Shown: positions 32,302 through 39,682 of the stretch, one piece after another | How the letters are laid out: every line of letters begins with the position of its first letter | Numbering within the stretch: position 1 is the stretch's first letter | Assembly (NCBI GenBank): GCA_016782885.1 | Contig: JADHXQ010000030.1 | Span: 1-43,751 of the forward strand | Source of the DNA: Phycisphaerae bacterium | Lineage (GTDB): Bacteria > Planctomycetota > Phycisphaerae > SM23-33 | Length of the DNA stretch: 43,751 nucleotides | Direction: 5' to 3' | The notes under the pieces: model-generated | Told to the model about the DNA's origin: nothing | The model's input: only the letters and a program-made list of their open reading frames with translations | Database searches by the model: none | Program-made: the position numbers and the translations under genes

Positions 32302-35289
32302 ATGAGAATGAGGAATATGCAATTGGTGAAACTATCGGCCGTGCTCGTATGCGTCCTCATGTGCGCTGCGGCGTTCGGCGCCGACAAGGTTGTCAAGGTC
32401 GACGTCCGCTGCGACAGCGAGGAGGGAGGATACGAGGCCTACAGGGCGATGGACGGTAATCCCAAGACTATGTGGCATACGCAGTTTTCGGGATTTTCCC
32501 CGTCGCAGCCGCACGAACTGCTGATCGACCTCGGCGGCGAGTACGAGATATCCGCCTTCGCCTACCTGCCTCGCTCGGGCGGCGGGTCGAACGGGACCAT
32601 CGCAAACTACGAGTTCTACGTAACCGCCACCGACAAGGACAAGGAAAAGGGCAAGCCGGCGGCCAGTGGCGGATTCAGGAATCGCGCCAGCGAAAACATC
32701 GTTGCGCTCAAAACTCCCGTCAAGGGACGCTACGTCCGCCTGCGCGCTTTGTCTGAGGTTCGCGGCCAGGCGTACACCTCGGTCGCCGAACTGAGAATCA
32801 TCTCCAAGGGCGTCACGTTCCAGGCCAAACGCGCAACCGGCAAACGCCTGAAACGCGCCAAGGCGACCGCAGTGCCGGAAGTAGTTCTGACCGCCGCGGA
32901 CGAACTGGAACTTCAATACCAGACGCTCTCGAACGATATCCGCAAACTCCGCCGCTTCACCCAGTACGCGCCGCAGACTTTCAACGCCGAATCGCTGATA
33001 ACCGAAGCCGACCGCGACGCCCTGGACGTAACGCTGCGCCGAACGGAGGCGGTGCTGGTCGACATCGGAAAGATCACCGGCGCCCCGGACCTGTCAGCCT
33101 GCGCCGCCGAACTCAAGACGCTCCAGGAAGCGGGGGCAAAGATCGACCCCAAAGAATCCAAAGCCCGGCTCGAACTGTTCAAGAAGGTCTGCAAACTCCG
33201 CCGTAAGATATCTTTCTCAAACCCCCTGCTGAACTTCGACAAGCTGCTGTTCATCACGCGCCACCGCTCGCGATTCAATCACATGTGCGACCAGTACTAC
33301 GGCGTAAACACGCTGCCCGGCGGGAGCATTTACGAGCTGTCAAATCCGTTCGGCGACGCCGACAAGCAGAAGGTCCGCGACATCGTGGGCGATTCGGTGG
33401 TCGAGACCGGGCGCCTGAAGGGCGAAAAGCTCGACGGATCGTTTCTCTCGCCCGACCTGTCGTACGACGCGAAGGAAATCGCGTTCGCCTACGTGGAATG
33501 CAAAGGCGAAACGAAGCACGACCGCCACACCGACCCCTCTCGCGGCCACTGGGACAAGCAGAGATCCTACCACGTCTTCAAGGTGAACGTCGACGGGACC
33601 GGACTCAAGCAGCTTACCGACGGCACGTGGAACGATTTCGATCCTTGCTGGATGCCCAACGGGCGACTGGCGTTCATCACCGAGCGACGCGGCGGATACC
33701 TTCGCTGCGGGCGGACCTGCCCGACTTACACGCTGTACGACATGAAGGACGACGGTACGGAGATCCAGTGCCTCAGCTACCACGAGACGAACGAGTGGCA
33801 TCCCAGCCTCACACACGACGGTATGATAATCTACACGCGATGGGACTACGTAGACCGGCACGGATGCACCGCGCACCTGCCATGGATCACCACGCCCGAC
33901 GGGCGCGATTCGCGGGCGGTTCACGGGAATTTCGCCCCGCGCGGAAAACGCCCTGACATGGAGTTGGACATCCGGGCGATTCCCGGATCGCACAAGTACG
34001 TCGCCACCGCCGCCCCGCACCACGGGCAGGCGTTCGGTTCGCTGGTAATGTTCGACCCGCGCGTGCCCGACGACGACGCTATGGCGCCGGTAAAACGCCT
34101 GACGCCCGACGTCGCATTCCCCGAGACACAGGGCGGCGCCCAGGTTTACGCGACGGCCTGGCCGCTCAGCGAGAACTACCACCTCTGCGTGTACGACCCG
34201 AGCATGAAGCCCGGAATGGGCGGTCAGGGCAGAAGGCATACACCGGGGCGATACGGTATATACCTGGTCGACGCGTTCGGTAACAAGGAACTGATCTACC
34301 GCGACCCGTCCATCGCGTGTCAGAGCCCCATGCCCTTCCGACCGCGCAAGAGACCGCCAATCATCCCCGACGGTTCGAAGCGAGTGTTCGCCGAAGCCGG
34401 CGGGGCTACGCTGTCGAAAACACCCGAATCCGCCACGCTGGCGCTGGTCAACGTTTACGACAGCCTCAAGAAGTGGCCTGAAGGAACGAAGATCAAGGCG
34501 CTGCGCATCTACCAGATCATTCCGATGTCCGTTCCCTCCGGCGGACCGCCGCACGAAATCGGATTGCGCCCGCCCACAACCCGCGATTCGGTGATCCTGG
34601 CGAGATACGTGCTGGGCACCGTTCCGGTCGAGAAGGACGGCAGCGCCCACTTCACCGTGCCTGCACACAGGGAACTGTTCTTTCAGGCGCTGGACGAAAA
34701 GGGACTGGCGGTCCAGTCGATGCGGTCGTCAACGTACCTGCAGGCCAACGAGCGCCTGACCTGCCAGGGCTGCCACGAACAGAAACACAACGTACCGCAG
34801 GCGCCGGGGCGTCTGGCGACCGCGCACCGCCGCAAGCCCGACAAGCCCAAGCCCGACGTCGACGGGTCAAACCCGTTCAGCTACCCGCGCCTGGTCCAGC
34901 CGGTCCTCGATAAAAACTGCGTGAAGTGTCACGAGAAGAACACAAAGGACCCGAAGGTCAAGGTCAAGCCCCCCGACCTCAGCGGCAAGGTCGTCGCCAG
35001 GGGACGCGGAAAGTGGTACGCATCGTACCACAGCCTCGCGAAGAAGTACGGGTTCTGGAGCTACGGTGACGGATGGCGCACCACGCCGGGCAAGTTCGGC
35101 GCACACGCCTCGAAACTGTACCCCCTGCTGACCACCGGCAGCCACAAGGACCGCGTGAAACTCACCCCCGAGGACATGCACCGCATCACGCTGTGGCTCG
35201 ATTCGTGTTCGGTATTCTACGGAGTCTACGAAAAAGAAGGCGGCGAGGCCCAACTACGCGGCGAGATCGTCAAGCCGACACTGGAATAG
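32302..35289 (+). CDS. Exported discoidin/beta-propeller/diheme cytochrome c protein, HzsA-like
   Basis: The 995-residue protein has a signal peptide (LVKLSAVLVCVLMCAAAFGA), then an F5/8-type C (discoidin) domain at about 30-165 (YEAYRAMDGNPKTMWHTQF, RYVRLRALSEVRGQAYTSVA). A helical segment (about 195-300) and a TolB-like propeller at about 320-700 (YHVFKVNVDGTGLKQLTDGT, DPCWMPNGRLAFITERRGG) follow. The C-terminal region has two c-type heme sites: CQGCH (821-825) and CVKCH (873-877). Propeller plus two terminal CxxCH sites resembles the alpha subunit of hydrazine synthase and its relatives in non-anammox Planctomycetota; no beta or gamma subunit genes are nearby, so hydrazine synthesis is not implied. 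Likely a periplasmic redox protein. AGAGG precedes the ATG. A terminator hairpin lies about 120 nt downstream. Confidence 0.85.
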   Translation: MRMRNMQLVKLSAVLVCVLMCAAAFGADKVVKVDVRCDSEEGGYEAYRAMDGNPKTMWHTQFSGFSPSQPHELLIDLGGEYEISAFAYLPRSGGGSNGTIANYEFYVTATDKDKEKGKPAASGGFRNRASENIVALKTPVKGRYVRLRALSEVRGQAYTSVAELRIISKGVTFQAKRATGKRLKRAKATAVPEVVLTAADELELQYQTLSNDIRKLRRFTQYAPQTFNAESLITEADRDALDVTLRRTEAVLVDIGKITGAPDLSACAAELKTLQEAGAKIDPKESKARLELFKKVCKLRRKISFSNPLLNFDKLLFITRHRSRFNHMCDQYYGVNTLPGGSIYELSNPFGDADKQKVRDIVGDSVVETGRLKGEKLDGSFLSPDLSYDAKEIAFAYVECKGETKHDRHTDPSRGHWDKQRSYHVFKVNVDGTGLKQLTDGTWNDFDPCWMPNGRLAFITERRGGYLRCGRTCPTYTLYDMKDDGTEIQCLSYHETNEWHPSLTHDGMIIYTRWDYVDRHGCTAHLPWITTPDGRDSRAVHGNFAPRGKRPDMELDIRAIPGSHKYVATAAPHHGQAFGSLVMFDPRVPDDDAMAPVKRLTPDVAFPETQGGAQVYATAWPLSENYHLCVYDPSMKPGMGGQGRRHTPGRYGIYLVDAFGNKELIYRDPSIACQSPMPFRPRKRPPIIPDGSKRVFAEAGGATLSKTPESATLALVNVYDSLKKWPEGTKIKALRIYQIIPMSVPSGGPPHEIGLRPPTTRDSVILARYVLGTVPVEKDGSAHFTVPAHRELFFQALDEKGLAVQSMRSSTYLQANERLTCQGCHEQKHNVPQAPGRLATAHRRKPDKPKPDVDGSNPFSYPRLVQPVLDKNCVKCHEKNTKDPKVKVKPPDLSGKVVARGRGKWYASYHSLAKKYGFWSYGDGWRTTPGKFGAHASKLYPLLTTGSHKDRVKLTPEDMHRITLWLDSCSVFYGVYEKEGGEAQLRGEIVKPTLE

Positions 35290-35290
35290 C
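35254..35290 (+). repeat. 37-bp direct repeat, copy 1 (3' end of the diheme gene)
   Basis: Encodes the last residues LRGEIVKPTLE and the stop of the HzsA-like gene. Identical at 34 of 37 positions to 36193-36229, same orientation, 0.94 kb apart. Confidence 0.85.
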
Positions 35291-35376
35291 GATCGACGAC
35301 AACGTCAACGGCCTTTGTCAAAGGACACAAAGGTAGGCAGAGGCTGCGACAACGTTTTACTGTCGCCGTTAGCCGT

Positions 35377-35403
35377 GGAGCCCTCTGCAAGAGGGTGACT
35401 GAA
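35377..35403 (+). repeat. Stem-loop repeat, copy 1
   Basis: GGAGCCCTC, then a short loop, then GAGGGTGACTGAA; the CCCTC/GAGGG arms pair. A close copy lies at 35457-35483, and an inverted copy is at 35517-35535. Confidence 0.7.
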
Positions 35404-35408
35404 CGTAG

Positions 35409-35450
35409 CCCAGGGCGCAGCGAAGCAAGCCCTGGGAACAGGCGTTTTTT
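35409..35450 (+). terminator. Intrinsic terminator downstream of the diheme gene
   Basis: CCCAGGGC (35409-35416) pairs with GCCCTGGG (35429-35436), loop GCAGCGAAGCAA, followed by AACAGGCG and six T residues (35445-35450). The hairpin-to-T-tract distance is long, so efficiency is uncertain. The hairpin sits between the two direct stem-loop repeats and may belong to the same repeat family. Confidence 0.6.
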
Positions 35451-35456
35451 ATCCCC

Positions 35457-35486
35457 GGAGCCCTCCGAACGGAGGGTGACTGAAAA
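35457..35486 (+). repeat. Stem-loop repeat, copy 2
   Basis: GGAGCCCTCCGAACGGAGGG followed by TGACTGAAAA; arms CCCTCC/GGAGGG pair. Same outer sequence as copy 1, with the stem changed at both sides so that pairing is kept. Confidence 0.7.
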
Positions 35487-35511
35487 CCCCGCTGTATTCG
35501 AATCACCCGTC

Positions 35512-36099
35512 TCAATCACCCTCCTCGGAGGGCTCGTTAATCCCGAGCAACGCCATAAACTGTTCGCATTCGATCATGCCTCTGATGGTGTCGGCAACAC
35601 TGGTGGTTGCCAGTTTTCGCCCCAGAGGAAACGGAATCTTCTCGGCGACGGCATCCGAAATGGAGACGCCCAATTCATCTTCAAGAACCATGACAACCCC
35701 CACGGTGTCAATCCCCAGTCCAGTCAGCCCCTCGAAAAACTCCATCTTTTCATCCGGATAAACCACCTCGACCGGAATTTTCCCATCCTCAGCCAACCCT
35801 TTCCGCACCCCCAGGCAAAGCTCGTCATACCGGGACCCCAAGCCAACCAAATCAAGAAACTCCTCCGACGACATATGGGGACGCTCGGCCGCCAAAGCAC
35901 GCTCACGCCGGCAACGACGTTCAATACAAGCACATCCAAATACGAGCCCAACTATCGCCAGGCCGATGATGACGAGCAGGTGGAAGCCGCAGACGGCTGT
36001 TATGATTTCCCGCCTTCCGCTGAGACCCAGCACACCCGCAAGACATGCGTTGGATTGAAACGCAGCAATGATTGTATTGAACGCGGGATAAATGCTCAT
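35512..36099 (-). CDS. Membrane-anchored acyl-carrier-protein-like protein without the phosphopantetheine serine
   Basis: The 195-residue protein has one strong membrane segment at about 32-58 (CGFHLLVIIGLAIVGLVFGC), then a basic stretch (ERRCRRER) and a soluble domain. The segment LTGLGIDTVGVVMVLEDELG, followed by VSISDAVAEKIPF and TSVADTIRGMIE, has the helix II/III pattern of acyl carrier proteins, with the usual DSL replaced by DTV (Asp131-Thr132). Thr is not a normal phosphopantetheine site, so it probably cannot be charged in the usual way. The last codons (NEPSEEGD) lie in an inverted copy of the stem-loop repeat, hinting that the C-terminus was reshaped by it. GGGGTGA precedes ATG 36099. 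Flanked by the 37-bp direct repeats. Function unknown. Confidence 0.65.
   Translation of the reverse strand: MSIYPAFNTIIAAFQSNACLAGVLGLSGRREIITAVCGFHLLVIIGLAIVGLVFGCACIERRCRRERALAAERPHMSSEEFLDLVGLGSRYDELCLGVRKGLAEDGKIPVEVVYPDEKMEFFEGLTGLGIDTVGVVMVLEDELGVSISDAVAEKIPFPLGRKLATTSVADTIRGMIECEQFMALLGINEPSEEGD
35517..35535 (-). repeat. Stem-loop repeat, inverted copy 3
   Basis: On the minus strand GAGCCCTCCGAGGAGGGTG, matching the core of copies 1 and 2. It lies inside the last codons of the acyl-carrier-like gene. Confidence 0.65.
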
Positions 36100-36192
36100 G
36101 CTTCACCCCAGCGAGACTGCAAACTCGCGTTGGCATTATCGGTATAGAGGCGGCTGTGGACATCGTATCACCGGGGGCTGATGAGTCAAGGA

Positions 36193-36229
36193 CTACGCGG
36201 TGGGATCGTCACGCCGACACTGGAATAGC
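36193..36229 (+). repeat. 37-bp direct repeat, copy 2
   Basis: Three mismatches to 35254-35290. In the plus orientation it still reads LRGGIVTPTLE followed by TAG, a decayed copy of the diheme gene's end. On the minus strand it supplies the last codons (FQCRRDDPTA) and the TAG stop of the spermidine-synthase-like gene. Confidence 0.85.
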
Positions 36230-38601
36230 AGCCCGGCGAACAGGTAGCAGGCGACGGCTGCGACGGTCAGGACGGTGAAGCCGAAACTCATCGCGATCAG
36301 CGGCGCCGCGACGGTTGCTACTACTGATGCGAATCCGTTGGCTGCCCATGCCCAGGGGATGAGCTTCGGTCCGGATCGGCCCAGGTGCCTCAGGCCCGAG
36401 GGAAACACGTGCCCCATCGCCACGGCCAGAGGCGCTATCGTCAGGGCGGCTACGATAAAACGCACGGGAGGCGCCTGGCTCTGTGTCAGGCCCAGCCAAC
36501 CGTCCATCGCCGCCATGTACAGTAATCCGAGCGCGGCGACGGCGGCGGCGCCCGCGGCGGCCAGGCGGCGCGGCGCCAACGGCCAGAGGCGGCTGATCCA
36601 ACTGCCCGCGCCGCTGAATATCAGGAAGGCGGCGATTACAACGGCGGCTGAGTAGATCGGGTGGGCCAGGTAGAGGATCAGCTTTTGGAAGAATCCCATC
36701 TCCAGCAGCATGAAGCCCGCCCCCACCAGTGAGAAGAACCCCAGCGAAACGGCCCGATGCTTGTAGCCCCTCAAGGCGCCGATTCCCGGGGCCAGCGGCA
36801 GGACGACCAGCAGAACGCCCAGGACGATCGCCTGCGCCAACGCCGCGACGATCATCAGGTACCCGATCTCCAGGAACGCCGGGCTCGCCCCGCCGAGCTG
36901 GCGTCTGAACTCCTCCATGGCCCGCCAGCGAAACGAGTGGAAGAAATACGGGCGGTCGTCGGTTGTCGCGTCCACGGCAAAGATGTAATCGTCCAGGAAC
37001 TCATCCCGATGCGGACCGAGCAGTGCGGCGGCGGCCTGGAAGTAGTACGGCTCGTCGAGCAGGTGATGGCGGTTCGCCCGCGACTTGCTCAAACCGGGCA
37101 GGTAGCACAAATCGAACGATCTGCCGGCGCAGAATTCGCCGATAGCATCCGCTTCATCCGGCGTGATGGCCTGTCTGAAGACCATCACGGTGACCGTCGC
37201 CCAGCTTCTTATCATGGCCAGGCGCCCGCCCGGATCGAGCCCTTCGGCACGGAGCATCTCGGCGGCGGTGTCGAATATCCTCAGTTCGTCGCGAGGCGGC
37301 GTGCGGGCCCACCGTGTGATCGCCAGAACACCGTCGGCGGCGAGATTATCGTACATCGCCGCCATCGACTCGACGGTGTAGAGATACGACTCGCGCGTGG
37401 CGTACAGGCCCGCGCCGGAGGCGCCGAACGCGTCGATCATCGGCAGTTGGATCACGTCGAAGCTCTCGCCGGCTGAGACGAAGTAGCCCCTGGCCTCGTG
37501 GTTAAGCACGGTCACGCCGCCGCGAGTGTATATCCCCCCGCCGCGCAACTTCAGCGGACCGCCCATGGCGTCGATGACCTGATCGTTGATTTCAAGGGCA
37601 ACGATACGCTTGCTGCCGTGGAACACCGCCAGGCCGATATCCGCCCCGCCGCCGGCGCCGATGATGCACACCTCGGGGCGTTTGCGAAGGTGGTACGCGG
37701 CGGCCGCTGTCGTGTAGTCCTTGAACTCCCAGTCTTCTATGCCCGCCGGGTCGTAGACCGCGCTTGTCTGGTCGCCATCGACGATCAGGAGCACGTGAGG
37801 CGGAATCTCGCGCATGAACTGCAGGCTCAGCCCCGGTGCGTAATGAATGGCCCGCCCGCCGAGAACGTCTATCCGCCCCAGCGGACCGAATGACTGGTGA
37901 ACCACCTCGGTCTCGCCCCAGTTGGGTATCTGGGCGAGCATCTTGTATTGCGAGATCGTCTCCGGCGGAGAAATATACGCAAAAACCGCCACCGCCCCGC
38001 CGACCAGCACCCCCAACACCACAGCCCCGGCGCGACGCCATGGTAAGAGCACCGCAAAAGCGAAGCATCCCGCCGCGGACATTACCAGGAACTGACCGCT
38101 GACAGGCATCACGTACATCAGCGCCACCGACATCACCGCACCGAGACCCGAACCGACCAGATTTGCCGCATAGTGCCCGCTGATCCGCCGCGGGGCATCC
38201 AGAAGCGCCACGCCGACAGCCACGCCCGCCAGGAACAGGGGCACGAACATCAGCAACTCGATCGCCACGATGTTGCCTATCTGCGCCAAATCCCACGCCA
38301 GGTATCGGACGTCCAGAGGTACGCGGGCGGCTGCAAGGCGGCAGGGGAAGATGCTCGCGGAAAACGCCATCGTCGCGGCGCAAAACCACGCGCCGGGGCG
38401 TTTGAGAATCCTCCGCCTGAAGAGTGCGATAAACGTACCGCTGGCGCCAAAACCCAGCAGCGCCACGCTGATGACCATGTAGGCGAAATGCGACCAGTAT
38501 CGCAGCGAGAGGTCCCGCATCAACGCAAGTTCCAGACCGATAGTCGCCGCCGAGACCGCCAGCAGCGCCAACCGAGTCCGCACGGGGGGCAGTTGGCTCA
38601 C
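36193..38601 (-). CDS. Polytopic membrane protein with spermidine-synthase-like domain
   Basis: Start assigned to GTG 38601, which overlaps the TGA of the upstream PCMT-like gene (GTGA); the frame is open further upstream but only as antisense-like, Arg-rich text. 802 residues: about seven membrane segments (LALLAVSAATIGLELAL, FAYMVISVALLGFGASGTFI and others), a soluble Rossmann domain with EVCIIGAGGGADIGLAVFHG (about residues 310-328) and RIVALEINDQVIDAMGG as in aminopropyltransferases, then about seven more segments. Such fused transporter-like/spermidine-synthase proteins are widespread and mostly uncharacterised; the DAFG loop replaces the usual catalytic-site sequence, so polyamine synthesis is uncertain. 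The end of the protein lies in the 37-bp repeat. Confidence 0.8.
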   Translation of the reverse strand: MSQLPPVRTRLALLAVSAATIGLELALMRDLSLRYWSHFAYMVISVALLGFGASGTFIALFRRRILKRPGAWFCAATMAFSASIFPCRLAAARVPLDVRYLAWDLAQIGNIVAIELLMFVPLFLAGVAVGVALLDAPRRISGHYAANLVGSGLGAVMSVALMYVMPVSGQFLVMSAAGCFAFAVLLPWRRAGAVVLGVLVGGAVAVFAYISPPETISQYKMLAQIPNWGETEVVHQSFGPLGRIDVLGGRAIHYAPGLSLQFMREIPPHVLLIVDGDQTSAVYDPAGIEDWEFKDYTTAAAAYHLRKRPEVCIIGAGGGADIGLAVFHGSKRIVALEINDQVIDAMGGPLKLRGGGIYTRGGVTVLNHEARGYFVSAGESFDVIQLPMIDAFGASGAGLYATRESYLYTVESMAAMYDNLAADGVLAITRWARTPPRDELRIFDTAAEMLRAEGLDPGGRLAMIRSWATVTVMVFRQAITPDEADAIGEFCAGRSFDLCYLPGLSKSRANRHHLLDEPYYFQAAAALLGPHRDEFLDDYIFAVDATTDDRPYFFHSFRWRAMEEFRRQLGGASPAFLEIGYLMIVAALAQAIVLGVLLVVLPLAPGIGALRGYKHRAVSLGFFSLVGAGFMLLEMGFFQKLILYLAHPIYSAAVVIAAFLIFSGAGSWISRLWPLAPRRLAAAGAAAVAALGLLYMAAMDGWLGLTQSQAPPVRFIVAALTIAPLAVAMGHVFPSGLRHLGRSGPKLIPWAWAANGFASVVATVAAPLIAMSFGFTVLTVAAVACYLFAGLLFQCRRDDPTA

Positions 38602-39458
38602 TTGGCGGACACATCCTTTCGCCGCAGCGGGACGAATCGCACGCCCATCAGTGAACGGCTGCGAACCTTGCCGTTCTTGTCCTTCACAACGAGCATCAGC
38701 GACTGCCTGGAAAACGCCCCGCCCACGGGAATGACCATCCGCCCTCCGTTGGCGAGTTGTTTGACCAGCGGCGGAGGAATCTGCCCTGCCGCACACGTGA
38801 CAATGATCGCGTCGAACGGGGCCTCGGAGGGCCATCCGTAGTAACCGTCTCCGCGTTTGGTTTTTATCACGTGATAACCGAGATTTTTGAATCTCGCCTT
38901 TGCGGCCTGGGCCAGTGGCTTGACTATCTCGATGCTGTACACGTGCGGCGTGAACTCGGTGAGCACGGCGGCCTGGTAGCCCGAACCGGTCCCTATCTCC
39001 AGGACGCGCGAAGTGGGCTTGAGGGCCAGTTGCCTGGTCATCTCGGCGACCATATACGGTTGGGATATCGTCTGACCGAACCCTATGGGCAGCGGCGTGT
39101 CGTAGTGCGCACGGGAGGCTATGGCTCTGGGTACGAAGAAATGCCTGGGCACGCCCACCATCGCCCGGAGGACCGATAGGTCTTTCACGCCGTAATTCAT
39201 AATCACGCGGGCCATCTTGTTGCGGTCATTGAATCCGGCCTTGAATCTGGGCGGCGACCATTTTTTCCGCGGCTGGCTTGCCGGCGCCGCGGTGGTCGTT
39301 GACGACCGGCTCGTTGCCCGCGGGGACAAGTTGACAACCGGTCCGCGCGGGCGCGCCATCACGTGCAGCACCGCCGCGGTTGGAATCGCCAATACGACCA
39401 GCCAGAACGCCATCGACCTCCCGCCCCACCACTCACGTTGACTACTGACGCGTCCCAT
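38598..39458 (-). CDS. Membrane-anchored protein-L-isoaspartate O-methyltransferase-like protein
   Basis: ATG 39458 is preferred (GAGGTGGGCT upstream); an in-frame GTG at 39503 would add 15 residues. An N-terminal hydrophobic segment (MAFWLVVLAIPTAAVLHVMA, about residues 16-35) is followed by a Ser/Thr/Pro-rich linker and a PCMT domain: VPRHFFVPRAIASRAHYDTP, PIGFGQTISQPYMVAEM, RVLEIGTGSGYQAAVL (SAM site), FDAIIVTCAAGQIPPPLV. PCMT repairs isoaspartyl residues in damaged proteins and is normally soluble and cytoplasmic; the anchor or signal peptide here suggests membrane attachment or export, the latter raising the question of SAM supply. Its stop overlaps the start of the spermidine-synthase-like membrane gene. 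Confidence 0.87.
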   Translation of the reverse strand: MGRVSSQREWWGGRSMAFWLVVLAIPTAAVLHVMARPRGPVVNLSPRATSRSSTTTAAPASQPRKKWSPPRFKAGFNDRNKMARVIMNYGVKDLSVLRAMVGVPRHFFVPRAIASRAHYDTPLPIGFGQTISQPYMVAEMTRQLALKPTSRVLEIGTGSGYQAAVLTEFTPHVYSIEIVKPLAQAAKARFKNLGYHVIKTKRGDGYYGWPSEAPFDAIIVTCAAGQIPPPLVKQLANGGRMVIPVGGAFSRQSLMLVVKDKNGKVRSRSLMGVRFVPLRRKDVSAK

Positions 39459-39597
39459 AGCCCACCTCAGGTATACCAACGTCGATTTGCGAATTGTATG
39501 CACTACCGACCTATAATCATTTTAACAGGAACCAACGAAAAAACCACGTCCAATCGTTATTGATACAGTGGATTTGCCCCCCGCCGTCAGACGAAGG

Positions 39598-39626
39598 TTG
39601 ATTCATCCGGGCGGTGGGCATAATAT
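39598..39626 (+). promoter_or_regulatory. Promoter of the zinc-ribbon/VWA gene
   Basis: TTGATT (39598-39603), 17-bp spacer, TAATAT (39621-39626), 57 nt before the start codon. Located in the divergent interval between the PCMT-like and zinc-ribbon genes. Confidence 0.55.
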
Positions 39627-39682
39627 AGGTGATCGGGCTTCTGGGCTCCGTGTGAACCAGCTTGCACAAGGAACTGGCGCCA

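Noticed and set aside
32302..35289. Hydrazine synthase and therefore an anammox organism
   Set aside because: Only an alpha-like architecture is present, with an added discoidin domain and no other anammox genes in the window.
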